Shown: positions 1-6,960, numbered from the stretch's first letter. The stretch is DNA of 12,364 nt from an uncultured Saprospiraceae bacterium (GCA_937894165.1 CALCSX010000101.1:1-12364), one strand, 5' to 3'. Made by a program: numbers and translations. Notes: generated from the letters alone by a model not told the origin.

Positions 1-2376
1 CTTGACGTCTTCGAAAACGATCCGGGGTATATTATCGACATTAGCAAGCCTTCCAGCAATACTGTGTTCACGCAAGGAGAAATCATGGAGGTCAAATTCT
101 ATGTCTCCAATGAAGATCAATACACAGTTACCTTCGGAGAATTTGAAGAAGTTTATCTAGTGAATAATGACCAAGAGCTGGAAATAGAACTTTTAGAAGA
201 AGGCAATTTTACGCTTGAAGTTTCCGGCCCTGAAAACTCCTCCGATATGGTTTCCATTACTGTAATCGGGGAACAAATCGTTGAAGATCCCCCCGCCAAT
301 GCTCTTCTCGGCGCAGACTACCTCGACGATGAAAATGTGAGATTTTTAATCGAAGCACCCGGCAAGGTTAGTGTCTTCCTGATTGGATCATTCAGTGACT
401 GGGAAATCAGATCAGAAAACCAACTCAAAAGGAGCGAAGATGGCAATTACTTCTGGATAGAGAAAAATTTTGAAGCAGGTTCCGAAGTATTATATCAATA
501 TGTTGTCGACGGCCAGCGCTATGCCGACCCACATTCCGAACTCGTGCTCGACCCTTTCAACGACCAGTTCATCAGCTCTGATACCTATCCTAACATGCCA
601 CAATACCCCAGCGGTCAAAACGGTGATATATCAGTAATTTATCCCGGTAAAGCTGAATTCGTCTGGCAAAACAACGATTTTGAAAAACCCGCTACTCGCG
701 ATCTTATTATCTATGAATTATTGTTGCGGGACTTCTTTGCGGAACATGATTACCAGACCCTCATCGATACCCTTTCTTATTTCCAAAAATTAGGTGTTAA
801 TGTAATCGAATTGATGCCCAACAACGAATTTGATGGAAATATCTCTTGGGGATACAATCCATCCTACCACATGGCTCTCGACAAATATTACGGCAGCCCC
901 GAAGATTTCAAAAGGTTCGTCGATGCTGCTCACGGTGTCGGAATAGCAGTGGTGGTTGACGTCGTTTTCAACCATGTAAGCGGTCGCAGCCCCTTGGCTC
1001 AGATGTATTGGAACAGCGCTGCCAACCGCCCCGCTGCCAATAATCCCTGGCTGAACGAGACAGCGCGGCACCCATTCAATGTCTTTAATGATATGAACCA
1101 CGAAAGTGAAGCTACTCAGAGATTAATGGATCGATGTATTCGATTTTTACTGGAAGAATACAAGATTGATGGCTTTAGATTTGACCTTTCGAAAGGATTT
1201 ACACAGAAATTTACCAATGATGTCGGCGCTTGGAGCAGTTATGATGCTAGTAGAGTTGCTTTATTAAAAAGGATGAGAGATGAAATAAGAACATATTCGC
1301 CTGACAGCTATTTGATCTTGGAGCATTTTGGAAATACGCAGGAAGAAGTTGAATTATCTACCATGGACTTCTTGATGTGGACCAATGTTACGCACGCTTA
1401 TCACAATGCCGCTAAGGGTCAACATGTCAACAGTGCCTCCAATTTAGATAATGTATTGTACAATCTTCGAGGCTTTAATTCGCCGGCTATAATTTCCTAT
1501 ATCGAAAGTCATGATGAAGAGCGGGTGATGTATGAAGTATTAAATTTTGGTTCATCAAATGGAAATTATAATACCCGGGCATTCGAAAATGCCATCGAAA
1601 GAGTTAAAACATTGAATGCATTCCATTTTTTAGTGCCGGGACCTAAGATGTTTTGGCAATTCGGGGAACTGGGTTATGATTTTCCCATCAATTACTGCGA
1701 GAATGGAACTATCAATAATGATTGTAGGACATCACCCAAGCCAATTCGATGGGATTTTTACACCGATAGTAGTAGGAAGTCCCTCTTCAACACAACGGCG
1801 GATTTGATTCAGCTAAGAAACCGATCTAAGGCTTTCGATCTGCCACCCCTTTCTCGAAATCTTAGCGGCGCATATAAATTTATGATTTTTAACAATGATG
1901 ATGAAGCGGCAGTCGTGGCAGGTAACTTCGATCTGATTAACAGACAGCAGACACTTACCTTCCCTGTCGATGGCTGGTATTACGACTATTTCGAAGGTGA
2001 TTCCATCCTCATCGATGGCGCATCTTTCACCATACCTCTCGAGCCCGGTGAGAGAAAGATTTATACCAATAAGAAATATGAACTGGTTTCCAAGGATTTT
2101 CCTGTCAGCCAAGATTATCAAATTAACGAAGAATTGGGCATGATAATTTACCCTAACCCTCTCTATGGCAGTGATATTTACATAGAATTCTCTGAATCTG
2201 TTCACTTGGATGCCATTCAATGGTTTGGATCTGACGGAAGACTTATTCAGACTGTAGCGCATGGCAATTTAGGACGTCAGTTTCAATTCGAAGCCCCTGC
2301 GGGCGGCTCCGGCTTGTATATTTTGAGAGTGTTGACGGATAAAGGGACAGCGGTACATAAGATATTGATTCCATAA
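1..2376 (+). CDS. Secreted GH13 alpha-amylase-family glycoside hydrolase with T9SS sorting domain (5' end outside window)
   Basis: The frame is open from base 1, so the N-terminus and signal peptide lie upstream; the GTG at 64 is not the real start. Residues here are counted from that GTG. Order: beta-rich Ig-like segment (about 1-70); CBM48/E-set-like domain (about 90-165, with GSFSDW and YQYVVDG); GH13 barrel (about 210-600); C-terminal beta domain (to about 680); T9SS type A sorting domain (about 692-770, with YPNP and GLYILRV). The four GH13 motifs are present: DVVFNH at 299-304, GFRFD with nucleophile Asp374, general acid Glu420 in LEHF, and HD at 483-484 with transition-state Asp484. 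The family hydrolyses or rearranges alpha-glucans. The sorting domain implies export across the outer membrane and release or surface attachment. Exact specificity is not readable; a pullulanase- or branching-type GH13 is also possible. No SusCD-type partner is in the window. Confidence 0.93.
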   Translation, partial: LDVFENDPGYIIDISKPSSNTVFTQGEIMEVKFYVSNEDQYTVTFGEFEEVYLVNNDQELEIELLEEGNFTLEVSGPENSSDMVSITVIGEQIVEDPPANALLGADYLDDENVRFLIEAPGKVSVFLIGSFSDWEIRSENQLKRSEDGNYFWIEKNFEAGSEVLYQYVVDGQRYADPHSELVLDPFNDQFISSDTYPNMPQYPSGQNGDISVIYPGKAEFVWQNNDFEKPATRDLIIYELLLRDFFAEHDYQTLIDTLSYFQKLGVNVIELMPNNEFDGNISWGYNPSYHMALDKYYGSPEDFKRFVDAAHGVGIAVVVDVVFNHVSGRSPLAQMYWNSAANRPAANNPWLNETARHPFNVFNDMNHESEATQRLMDRCIRFLLEEYKIDGFRFDLSKGFTQKFTNDVGAWSSYDASRVALLKRMRDEIRTYSPDSYLILEHFGNTQEEVELSTMDFLMWTNVTHAYHNAAKGQHVNSASNLDNVLYNLRGFNSPAIISYIESHDEERVMYEVLNFGSSNGNYNTRAFENAIERVKTLNAFHFLVPGPKMFWQFGELGYDFPINYCENGTINNDCRTSPKPIRWDFYTDSSRKSLFNTTADLIQLRNRSKAFDLPPLSRNLSGAYKFMIFNNDDEAAVVAGNFDLINRQQTLTFPVDGWYYDYFEGDSILIDGASFTIPLEPGERKIYTNKKYELVSKDFPVSQDYQINEELGMIIYPNPLYGSDIYIEFSESVHLDAIQWFGSDGRLIQTVAHGNLGRQFQFEAPAGGSGLYILRVLTDKGTAVHKILIP

Positions 2377-2398
2377 TCTGTTGGGAATGATTTTGGGG

Positions 2399-2437
2399 TG
2401 CCCCTGACTATGAATAGATAGTGAAGGGCATCTTTTT
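2399..2437 (+). terminator. Rho-independent-like terminator of the amylase gene
   Basis: A 13-bp stem (2399-2411 with 2418-2430, two mismatches) has a 6-nt loop and is followed by TCTTTTTATT. It begins 23 bases after the stop codon and fits an intrinsic terminator. Confidence 0.6.
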
Positions 2438-2478
2438 ATTAATAAATTTTCTTCCTTCCACTCGATTCTAGATCAAAA

Positions 2479-2515
2479 GTCAGGGTCGCTGTCCTGCGTG
2501 GTTCGCTATTCGCTC
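2479..2515 (+). repeat. GC-rich dispersed intergenic repeat, copy A
   Basis: This segment aligns with 10834-10869 with about five substitutions and a one-base gap; the last 13 bases (TCGCTATTCGCTC) are identical. GC-rich sequence continues to about 2570 in an otherwise AT-rich gap, but that tail does not align well with the other copy. No credible protein is encoded. The function is unknown. Confidence 0.55.
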
Positions 2516-2570
2516 CGTGCTGCGCACCACTCACTGGCGTTCGTGCACTCCGGGTAGCTCACCCGTTTAT

Positions 2571-2904
2571 AGAGTATGAAAACCTTTTAAATTTGAATGG
2601 CACATTTGAAATTTTAACTTGGTATTATTATTTATTGGTTATTAAATGCCTACTTTTCCTAACATGTAATAAAAAAGGCATATGATATTATCGATATCTG
2701 CAAAAAAGGGTAGCGAAAATGTTCGTATATTTAAGTGTTAGGGTGTGATGACTTTTGCGAAGTGCTTTTTAAGTATGCAGGACTTTTCGGATAGAAAGAA
2801 ATTCAATTGATGAGTTCCACCCTCTTGAAATGGAACCAAGTCCACAGTAAAATTGTAAAATACTGATCATGTATTTTGATTCACAAATTATCAATTGATC
2901 TAAA
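2571..2904. other. AT-rich intergenic stretch with no gene seen
   Basis: No ORF with protein-like character, no tRNA and no convincing RNA gene was found here. The stretch separates the amylase terminator and GC-rich repeat from the upstream region of the first lipoprotein. Confidence 0.5.
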
Positions 2905-2922
2905 AATAAAATTTGATTAATT
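2905..2922 (+). promoter_or_regulatory. Conserved 18-nt upstream block, possible promoter, copy 1
   Basis: AATAAAATTTGATTAATT occurs here, 62 bases before the ATG at 2985, and is identical at 5506-5523, 61 bases before the ATG at 5585. It contains TAAAATTTG, one base longer than the Bacteroidota -7 consensus TAnnTTTG. It is either a shared promoter or a remnant of the duplication that made the paralogs. Confidence 0.4.
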
Positions 2923-2931
2923 CTAAAATTG

Positions 2932-2966
2932 AGCTAGTAGCTCGCAGCTAGAGGCTCGCAGCTTTT
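2932..2966 (+). repeat. Heptamer direct-repeat array 1
   Basis: About five tandem 7-bp units of the form AGCTNNN (agctagt, agctcgc, agctaga, ggctcgc, agctttt) end 18 bases before the start codon of the lipoprotein gene at 2985. Similar period-7 arrays precede the two paralogs at 4944 and 5585. Confidence 0.75.
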
Positions 2967-2984
2967 CAAATAAAAATCTACTAT

Positions 2985-3524
2985 ATGAAAAAACTAAATA
3001 CCTACCAAAACTTACCCAAGATCCTCATAGTCGGAATAGTATTCTTGGGGATAGTAACAAGCTCTTCTTCATGTAATAAGGAAAAAAAGGAACCCAAACA
3101 CCAGAATGTAGTTACAGCTACTATCAATGGTCAACCATGGGAAGCACGCTGCAAAGAAACACCTCCCTTCGGGTGCAATATTGGTTATTTACAATACTAT
3201 TCCGCTTCGGGAGGATTATCACTAATTGCAGGTGATGGGATTGAAGGTGGAAACATTCGCATAAGACTAGTAGAGGTTTTTAAGCCCGGTATTTACAAAA
3301 TGCGTCACCAGACTCAATGTAGTATAAGGGACAAAGGAGAACCGTGTGGCATACAGGGCCACTATATAGATGAAAACGATCCACAGGAGATTGAGATCAT
3401 CAGCATAGACAATGAAAACAGAATTGTAGAAGGCAGGTTTCACTTTATCGGCCATGATACTAACTGTTTAAGCGAGCCTTTACATATAACTGACGGTTAT
3501 TTTAAGATGCAGCACAGGAATTAA
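2985..3524 (+). CDS. Cys-containing outer-membrane-type lipoprotein, paralog 1
   Basis: The 179-residue product begins with a basic start, a hydrophobic helix (about 12-25) and SSSSC, giving a lipidated Cys30 by signal peptidase II. A charged linker (NKEKKEPKHQ) follows, as in Bacteroidota surface lipoproteins. The mature domain opens with TATINGQPWEARC and ends with ITDGYF, the same frame as the proteins at 4944 and 5585. It is the most diverged of the three, with five Cys after the lipid Cys where the others have seven. The layout (lipid anchor, INGxxW, beta-rich domain) resembles uncharacterised Bacteroidota lipoprotein families such as DUF6252, but I cannot confirm that family. No catalytic motif is visible and the function is unknown. 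The start at 2985 gives a complete signal sequence just after the heptamer array. Confidence 0.85.
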   Translation: MKKLNTYQNLPKILIVGIVFLGIVTSSSSCNKEKKEPKHQNVVTATINGQPWEARCKETPPFGCNIGYLQYYSASGGLSLIAGDGIEGGNIRIRLVEVFKPGIYKMRHQTQCSIRDKGEPCGIQGHYIDENDPQEIEIISIDNENRIVEGRFHFIGHDTNCLSEPLHITDGYFKMQHRN

Positions 3525-3557
3525 TTTTATTTTTTAACCTATTCAATTTTTATTATT

Positions 3558-4564
3558 ATGAGAAGAATGTACTACATTCTCCCGGCACTGCTATGCCTCT
3601 GGCTGCCGGGAAGAGCACAGGTCGTCACGGATACGGCTGACCCGCATGAGGTGTTAGAACTTCGTAATGAGGGTTAAAAATACAATAAAATAAGTGTGTT
3701 TGGAGATTTTGTCATAGCAGCGCTATGGCTAAATCGAAAACACAAGTGAAACGCTTATTTTGAAGTATTTTTAGTCCGGAATAGATTTTCTAATACTTCA
3801 TGCGGGTTTAAATCGAGGTGATGATAGAAAGAGCTTTTTCGGAACTTGATTTTTCGGAAGTGACCACGGGCATTATGCTGGACAAAGTCCCCCGGTACCT
3901 GGATTACAGGGAGCTGAAAGCGCAGGGGAGCCCTCCTGCGGACACCGTTCATGTGTCAGGCCCTGCTTTCCCGATATTGTATGGTATGATAGATCAAAGC
4001 CATACAGGGGTCTCACCTCTGGTAGATGTGGCAGAGTGGTGGGATACCTACGAGCAGAAGGCATCCGGCGATACACTCAAATTAGGTGTGATCTGGTACA
4101 CCTACCACCGGGTGAAGGAAGATGCCCTGGCGCAGAACCTGATCACCCTGAATGTGGACCGCTTCGTAGATGTATTTCCCCGGTCCGAAAGCCCCTATGT
4201 GCAGGATACCCTGTTCGCTTCTTCCATCATGCGATATTCAGTGAGAGGATATACGCACACACTGCACTATGACACCACGCTGTTTTTCTCTAACATCACC
4301 AGTGCAGCCCCTACACTGGAGATCAATGCCGGGGATGGTTTGGGCTGGAGGACAATAGTGCCCGGCGGCGTATTATCTGTCACCTTCCCCTCAGATTCCG
4401 TCAACCTGGTGAGGATACGACTGCCGGACAGTGCTGTCAATGATTGGTATGCCAATACGATAGTAGAGGTGAGTCCTGCCATCCTGCCTCTTCAAGAGGA
4501 AAGGATGGAATCGTATAAAGAACGTACCCTTTGTCATGCTGAGTTCTTTACTCTATCAATTTGA
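3558..4564 (+). pseudogene. Broken gene for a large secreted protein, split by a MITE-like element
   Basis: ATG 3558 starts a clear Sec signal peptide (MRRMYYILPALLCLWLPGRAQ) that stops after 39 codons inside the element at 3640-3807. Beyond it the frame reopens at about 3812 and runs to 4564 (IEVMIERAFSELDFSEVTTG...). Removing a net 170 bases, the element plus two, would rejoin the two frames. The motif LDFSEVTTGIMLDK and the later beta-rich text resemble N-termini of large T9SS cargo proteins in Saprospiraceae-like genomes, which are usually far longer. Here the C-terminus, including any sorting domain, is missing. The segment is visibly more GC-rich than its neighbours, which suggests a different origin or gene class. 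The 3818-4564 piece could still be translated, but with no signal peptide it should not be exported. Confidence 0.7.
3640..3807. mobile_element. 168-bp palindromic MITE-like element 1
   Basis: The two ends are inverted copies: ACCCGCATGA at 3640 matches the complement of 3798-3807. Similarity continues inward for some 60 bases on each side, with shared blocks TTAGAA, TAAAAATAC and AAAATAAG. The centre is a perfect 6-bp hairpin, CATAGC-agc-GCTATG (3713-3727). The element encodes nothing and interrupts the signal-peptide gene at 3558. No clear target-site duplication was found. This fits a non-autonomous element moved by a transposase elsewhere in the genome; I cannot name its IS family. Confidence 0.75.
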
Positions 4565-4673
4565 TACCATTCGAGGTGATGCCGTGGATTCCAATTTATT
4601 ATATATTTCAGACGAGCAGTTTTTCGACGTGGTCAGCAGGAGGAATATTGATTCCTTTAATTCCACATCCTAA
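4536..4673 (+). pseudogene. Remnant of a second, related secreted-protein gene
   Basis: In a different frame from the preceding fragment, about 45 codons run to TAA at 4671, reading LLYQFDTIRGDAVDSN then FFDVVSRRN. This resembles a segment of the upstream pseudogene at about 4096-4195 (WYTYHRVKEDALAQN then RFVDVFPRSES): similar spacing, shared Y, DA, NL and FDV-type positions. It is therefore probably a scrap of a paralog of the same family, left by deletion or recombination between two such genes. The ATG at 4536 is probably not a real start, because there is no signal peptide. The similarity is only by eye and modest. Confidence 0.45.
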
Positions 4674-4902
4674 CATCAACATACTTTAATCCATATTTAT
4701 CAGTATTTACTTTAAATCTATACTTAACATGACTCATTATCCTTTCAATTATTTTGATATTCAATGCATTAACAAAATAAATCTCACCTAATTTATGTAA
4801 AAAATGAATATTAACAAAATACGTAAAGAAATAAGTGTATATTTGAACATTCGCCATAGAATTATTTGGTCTAGACATTGAATAAACCGGCATGGAGAAT
4901 AA
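4674..4902. other. AT-rich gap with no convincing gene
   Basis: A minus-strand reading frame (4893 to 4657) crosses this gap, but it is AT-rich, has no recognisable domain and overlaps the remnant at 4536-4673. I treat it as chance. The gap holds the possible promoter of the lipoprotein gene at 4944. Confidence 0.4.
4838..4845 (+). promoter_or_regulatory. Possible -7 element (TATATTTG) for the lipoprotein gene at 4944
   Basis: TATATTTG matches the Bacteroidota -7 consensus TAnnTTTG. No good -33 TTTG is seen 17-23 bases upstream. It would give a leader of about 95 bases that includes the heptamer array at 4903-4930. Confidence 0.3.
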
Positions 4903-4930
4903 AGCTCACAGCTAGAAGCTCAAAACTCAA
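4903..4930 (+). repeat. Heptamer direct-repeat array 2
   Basis: Four 7-bp units (agctcac, agctaga, agctcaa, aactcaa) end 13 bases before the start codon at 4944. The period and unit type are the same as at 2932 and 5534. Confidence 0.7.
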
Positions 4931-4943
4931 AAAAATTAAAACT

Positions 4944-5465
4944 ATGAAATACCTACTACTCCTCCTCACCTTCTCCCTCTTCATCTCCTGCACCAAAGAA
5001 GAGCCGAAACCCGATCCCCCTAAACCCAATGAAGCGGACACCATGCATGCACTCATCAATGGAGAAGAATGGAGTGCTTATTGTGAATCGTCTTGGCCAG
5101 GATTTGGGTGCATTAAAGTGAAATGTCAATACTATAATGACACTGGAGGCTTTCAAATTGGAGCTGGTGGGCCTCCTGGTTATGTGATTGCTTTTTCAAA
5201 AACGGGCGGACAAGGAGGTGTTCACTTAGGTACTAACGTACTACCTTATAGAAGTGAAGTGTTAATTTGCAATGCTTCTATTTGTACTGGGGAATCATCA
5301 TGTCGACGATTTGATTTGGATTCAACTTATTTAAATATATTGGAAATATTAGACATTAATATTGAATTAAGAATTATTGAAGGGAAGTTTGAATATAGAG
5401 CTGTGAATCAGGAATGTTCAGACACAATTTTGGTAACCGATGGTTACTTCAGGACTAATTACTAA
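4944..5465 (+). CDS. Cys-rich outer-membrane-type lipoprotein, paralog 2
   Basis: The ATG at 4944 is preferred over one at 4878 because it gives a proper lipoprotein signal, MKYLLLLLTFSLFISC, with lipidated Cys16. The extra 22 residues of the longer form are the translated heptamer repeat. A Lys/Glu/Pro linker (KEEPKPDPPKPNEAD) follows, then a beta-rich domain of about 140 residues with INGEEW near its start, seven Cys after the lipid Cys, and VTDGYF near the end. It is roughly two-thirds identical by eye to the next gene, including a near-identical DNA stretch over the linker, so the two are recent tandem duplicates. Cys count and export suggest disulfides. No enzyme motif is seen; a surface-exposed binding or structural role is a guess. 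It probably has its own promoter, as 119 bases separate it from the next gene. Confidence 0.87.
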   Translation: MKYLLLLLTFSLFISCTKEEPKPDPPKPNEADTMHALINGEEWSAYCESSWPGFGCIKVKCQYYNDTGGFQIGAGGPPGYVIAFSKTGGQGGVHLGTNVLPYRSEVLICNASICTGESSCRRFDLDSTYLNILEILDINIELRIIEGKFEYRAVNQECSDTILVTDGYFRTNY

Positions 5466-5505
5466 TAAAGATATTAGAATTCCATCATTTGAAAATGATA
5501 CAATA

Positions 5506-5523
5506 AATAAAATTTGATTAATT
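5506..5523 (+). promoter_or_regulatory. Conserved 18-nt upstream block, possible promoter, copy 2
   Basis: This block is identical to 2905-2922 and at almost the same distance from the start codon it precedes (61 versus 62 bases). The bases around it are less conserved, which favours a functional element over simple duplication, though one pair of copies cannot settle this. Confidence 0.4.
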
Positions 5524-5533
5524 ATTAATATCA

Positions 5534-5568
5534 AGCAAGAGGCTAGCAACTAGAAGCTCATAGCTCAG
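5534..5568 (+). repeat. Heptamer direct-repeat array 3
   Basis: Five 7-bp units (agcaaga, ggctagc, aactaga, agctcat, agctcag) end 16 bases before the start codon at 5585. The position matches arrays 1 and 2, while the unit order differs. Confidence 0.72.
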
Positions 5569-5584
5569 AAAAAATACTACCAAA

Positions 5585-6103
5585 ATGAAGCAAATATTGT
5601 TCATATTAAGCATCATCACAATCTTAGGCTGCAGCAAAGAAGAGCCCGAACCCACCCCACCTAAACCCAATGAAGCGGACACCATGCGGGCTCTGATTAA
5701 TGGAGAAGAGTGGAGTGCTTATTGTGGATCATCTATTCCCGGATTGGGGTGTACGAAGGTTAATTGTCAGTATTATGATGATACCAAAGGAATTTCAATT
5801 GGAGCTGGAGGAAAAACTCATGGAATTAGTTTTTCAAAAAATAGTGGAGGGGGGGGTGAATTAGGCACTAACATTCTCCCCTATAGAAGGGTTGTGGTGA
5901 GATGCGCACCAAAATATTGCAAAGGTTCTACTTGTTTACAATATGAATTAGATACCACCTATTTGAATGTATTGGAGATATTGGAAATCAACATAGAATA
6001 TAAAATTATAGAAGGCAAGTTCGAATTCAGGGCGGTTAACCAAGAATGTGCTGATACGATATTAGTGACAGACGGATATTTTCGTGCCAATTACAGACCC
6101 TAA
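5585..6103 (+). CDS. Cys-rich outer-membrane-type lipoprotein, paralog 3
   Basis: The 172-residue product starts MKQILFILSIITILGC, a good lipobox (I-L-G-C) with lipidated Cys16. A Glu/Pro linker (KEEPEPTPPKPNEAD) and a domain closely matching the previous gene follow: INGEEWSAYC, GLGC, VNCQYY, GTNILPYR, RAVNQEC and VTDGYF. It has seven Cys after the lipid Cys, aligned with those of paralog 2. This and the gene at 4944 are tandem duplicates; the one at 2985 is an older relative. The function is unknown. It ends convergently with the His-rich lipoprotein gene at 6282-6686, with a hairpin between them. No enzyme or ligand-binding motif was recognised. Confidence 0.87.
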   Translation: MKQILFILSIITILGCSKEEPEPTPPKPNEADTMRALINGEEWSAYCGSSIPGLGCTKVNCQYYDDTKGISIGAGGKTHGISFSKNSGGGGELGTNILPYRRVVVRCAPKYCKGSTCLQYELDTTYLNVLEILEINIEYKIIEGKFEFRAVNQECADTILVTDGYFRANYRP

Positions 6104-6224
6104 TAATTTTAATATTTTTGAGGAAGAAGTCGTTTGGGTTACCGCACCTTTGAATGTTGGGGAACTATATTAAACAAAAAACCTAAAATGCTGACCTCTT
6201 TGTATATAAATTGTGAGTTAGACC

Positions 6225-6261
6225 TAAAATAAGCCGTATCCCAATTAAGAATATGGCTTAT
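6225..6261 (-). terminator. Hairpin terminator between convergent genes
   Basis: An 11-bp stem with one G-U pair (6229-6239 with 6251-6261) and an 11-nt loop lies 20 bases beyond the stop codon of the minus-strand gene. On the minus strand it is followed by TTTTAGG, so it serves that gene best. The plus strand lacks a T-run, so it is at most a weak terminator for the gene ending at 6103. Confidence 0.5.
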
Positions 6262-6281
6262 AAAAACCTAATCAGATATGG

Positions 6282-6686
6282 TTATTGCAACTTAAAATCT
6301 AAGTGTTTGTGTACTTTTTCAGTGCAGTCGTGATCTTCGCAAACATCGATTTCTATATGAAACTCGGTACCGGCCGGATAAGATGATAAATCTACTTCTT
6401 CCATAAATTCATAGGTCTTCGCATGTGTATGATTATCGAAGTCAATAATCTTCATTTCTTCGTTCTCATGAGCATATAATACAATCTCGATCTCCTCTAA
6501 ATCTTCCGTTCCCTCAAACATAATATGAATAGTTACATTCGATGCATCTTCAATGACTTCATCCTGCATAGGCTCGAGGATTGTAATTGTTATATCGTTG
6601 TGATCGTGATCGTGATCATCATCTTTATCACATCCGATTATCGATAAAAATCCTAGTGATAACAGAGCTAATAATAAATTCTTCAT
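6282..6686 (-). CDS. His/Asp-rich lipoprotein, probably metal-binding
   Basis: The 134-residue product begins MKNLLLALLSLGFLSIIGC, with lipidated Cys19. Directly after is a metal-ligand-like run, DKDDDHDHDHND (20-31). The rest reads as one Ig-like beta domain opening ITITILEP, with more His and acidic residues (NHTHAKTY, EFHIEID, CEDHDC, KVHKHLD). The product is anchored in the envelope, probably the outer membrane. Clustered His with a CxxxxC suggests binding of zinc or another divalent metal; that is inferred from composition, not from a recognised family. A link to DUF4625-type lipoproteins is possible but unproven. The promoter at 6887-6918 carries a Fur/Zur-like palindrome, which supports a metal role. 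The gene stands alone, with its own promoter and terminator. Confidence 0.85.
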   Translation of the reverse strand: MKNLLLALLSLGFLSIIGCDKDDDHDHDHNDITITILEPMQDEVIEDASNVTIHIMFEGTEDLEEIEIVLYAHENEEMKIIDFDNHTHAKTYEFMEEVDLSSYPAGTEFHIEIDVCEDHDCTEKVHKHLDFKLQ

Positions 6687-6712
6687 ACGTTTTATTTTTA
6701 TTTATTAAATAT

Positions 6713-6874
6713 GTAACTACTCACTAAAGATCAATTTCAATCTAAAAATGTTTATTTCTCGTGATACTTCATCTCTTTTCTTGTCAATAGCCCAGCTATT
6801 AACTCGAAAAGCATCTTCGTCTGACGAAAAATAAACTATTTTTATCTTTTGAAAGCATCTACGTGAGTAGTTAC
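6713..6874. mobile_element. 162-bp MITE-like element 2 in the leader of the His-rich lipoprotein gene
   Basis: The ends are a perfect 12-bp inverted repeat, GTAACTACTCAC at 6713-6724 and its complement at 6863-6874. Imperfect similarity continues inward for about 50 bases (shared TTTCAA, TAAAAAT and GTTTATTT-TCGT). It has no coding capacity. Ends beginning GTAA are known for IS66-family elements, so an IS66-derived MITE is a possibility. The flanking 8-mers (ttaaatat and tttaattc) do not match, so there is no intact target duplication. It lies between the promoter at 6887-6918 and the ATG at 6686, so it should be transcribed as part of the leader. Confidence 0.72.
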
Positions 6875-6886
6875 TTTAATTCGATA

Positions 6887-6918
6887 CAAATATAGGTTAA
6901 ATGCAACATTGTTGCAAA
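6887..6918 (-). promoter_or_regulatory. Bacteroidota-type promoter of the His-rich lipoprotein gene
   Basis: Read on the minus strand: TTTG (6915-6918), 20 bases, then TATATTTG (6887-6894). This matches the known Bacteroidota consensus TTTG / about 19-21 bases / TAnnTTTG. The next gene downstream on this strand is the lipoprotein at 6686, which gives a leader of nearly 200 bases containing the MITE-like element. Confidence 0.65.
6902..6916. promoter_or_regulatory. 15-bp 7-1-7 palindrome in the promoter spacer, Fur/Zur-like operator
   Basis: TGCAACATTGTTGCA is a perfect palindrome with 7-base arms and one central base. It overlaps the -33 element and the spacer of the promoter at 6887-6918, so a bound repressor would block RNA polymerase. 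The 7-1-7 form is typical of Fur-family operators. Position and the His-rich product together suggest Zur-like zinc control, but the regulator is inferred. Confidence 0.55.
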
Positions 6919-6960
6919 TAAAAAGCTATTTATTTTTTAGAAATATTCTCGATACACATA

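Noticed and set aside
3640..3807. Riboswitch or small RNA
   Set aside because: The structure is one long palindrome with terminal inverted repeats splitting a coding frame, which fits an inserted element better.
4510..4545. Known dispersed repeat beginning GTCATGCTGAG
   Set aside because: Only about 11 bases match the motif I had in mind, too few to call.
4657..4893. Minus-strand 78-residue protein
   Set aside because: AT-rich frame with no recognisable domain or start context; it overlaps the pseudogene remnant and the promoter region of the next lipoprotein.
4878..4943. Longer N-terminus for the lipoprotein at 4944
   Set aside because: The added residues are the translated heptamer array and would bury the lipoprotein signal peptide.
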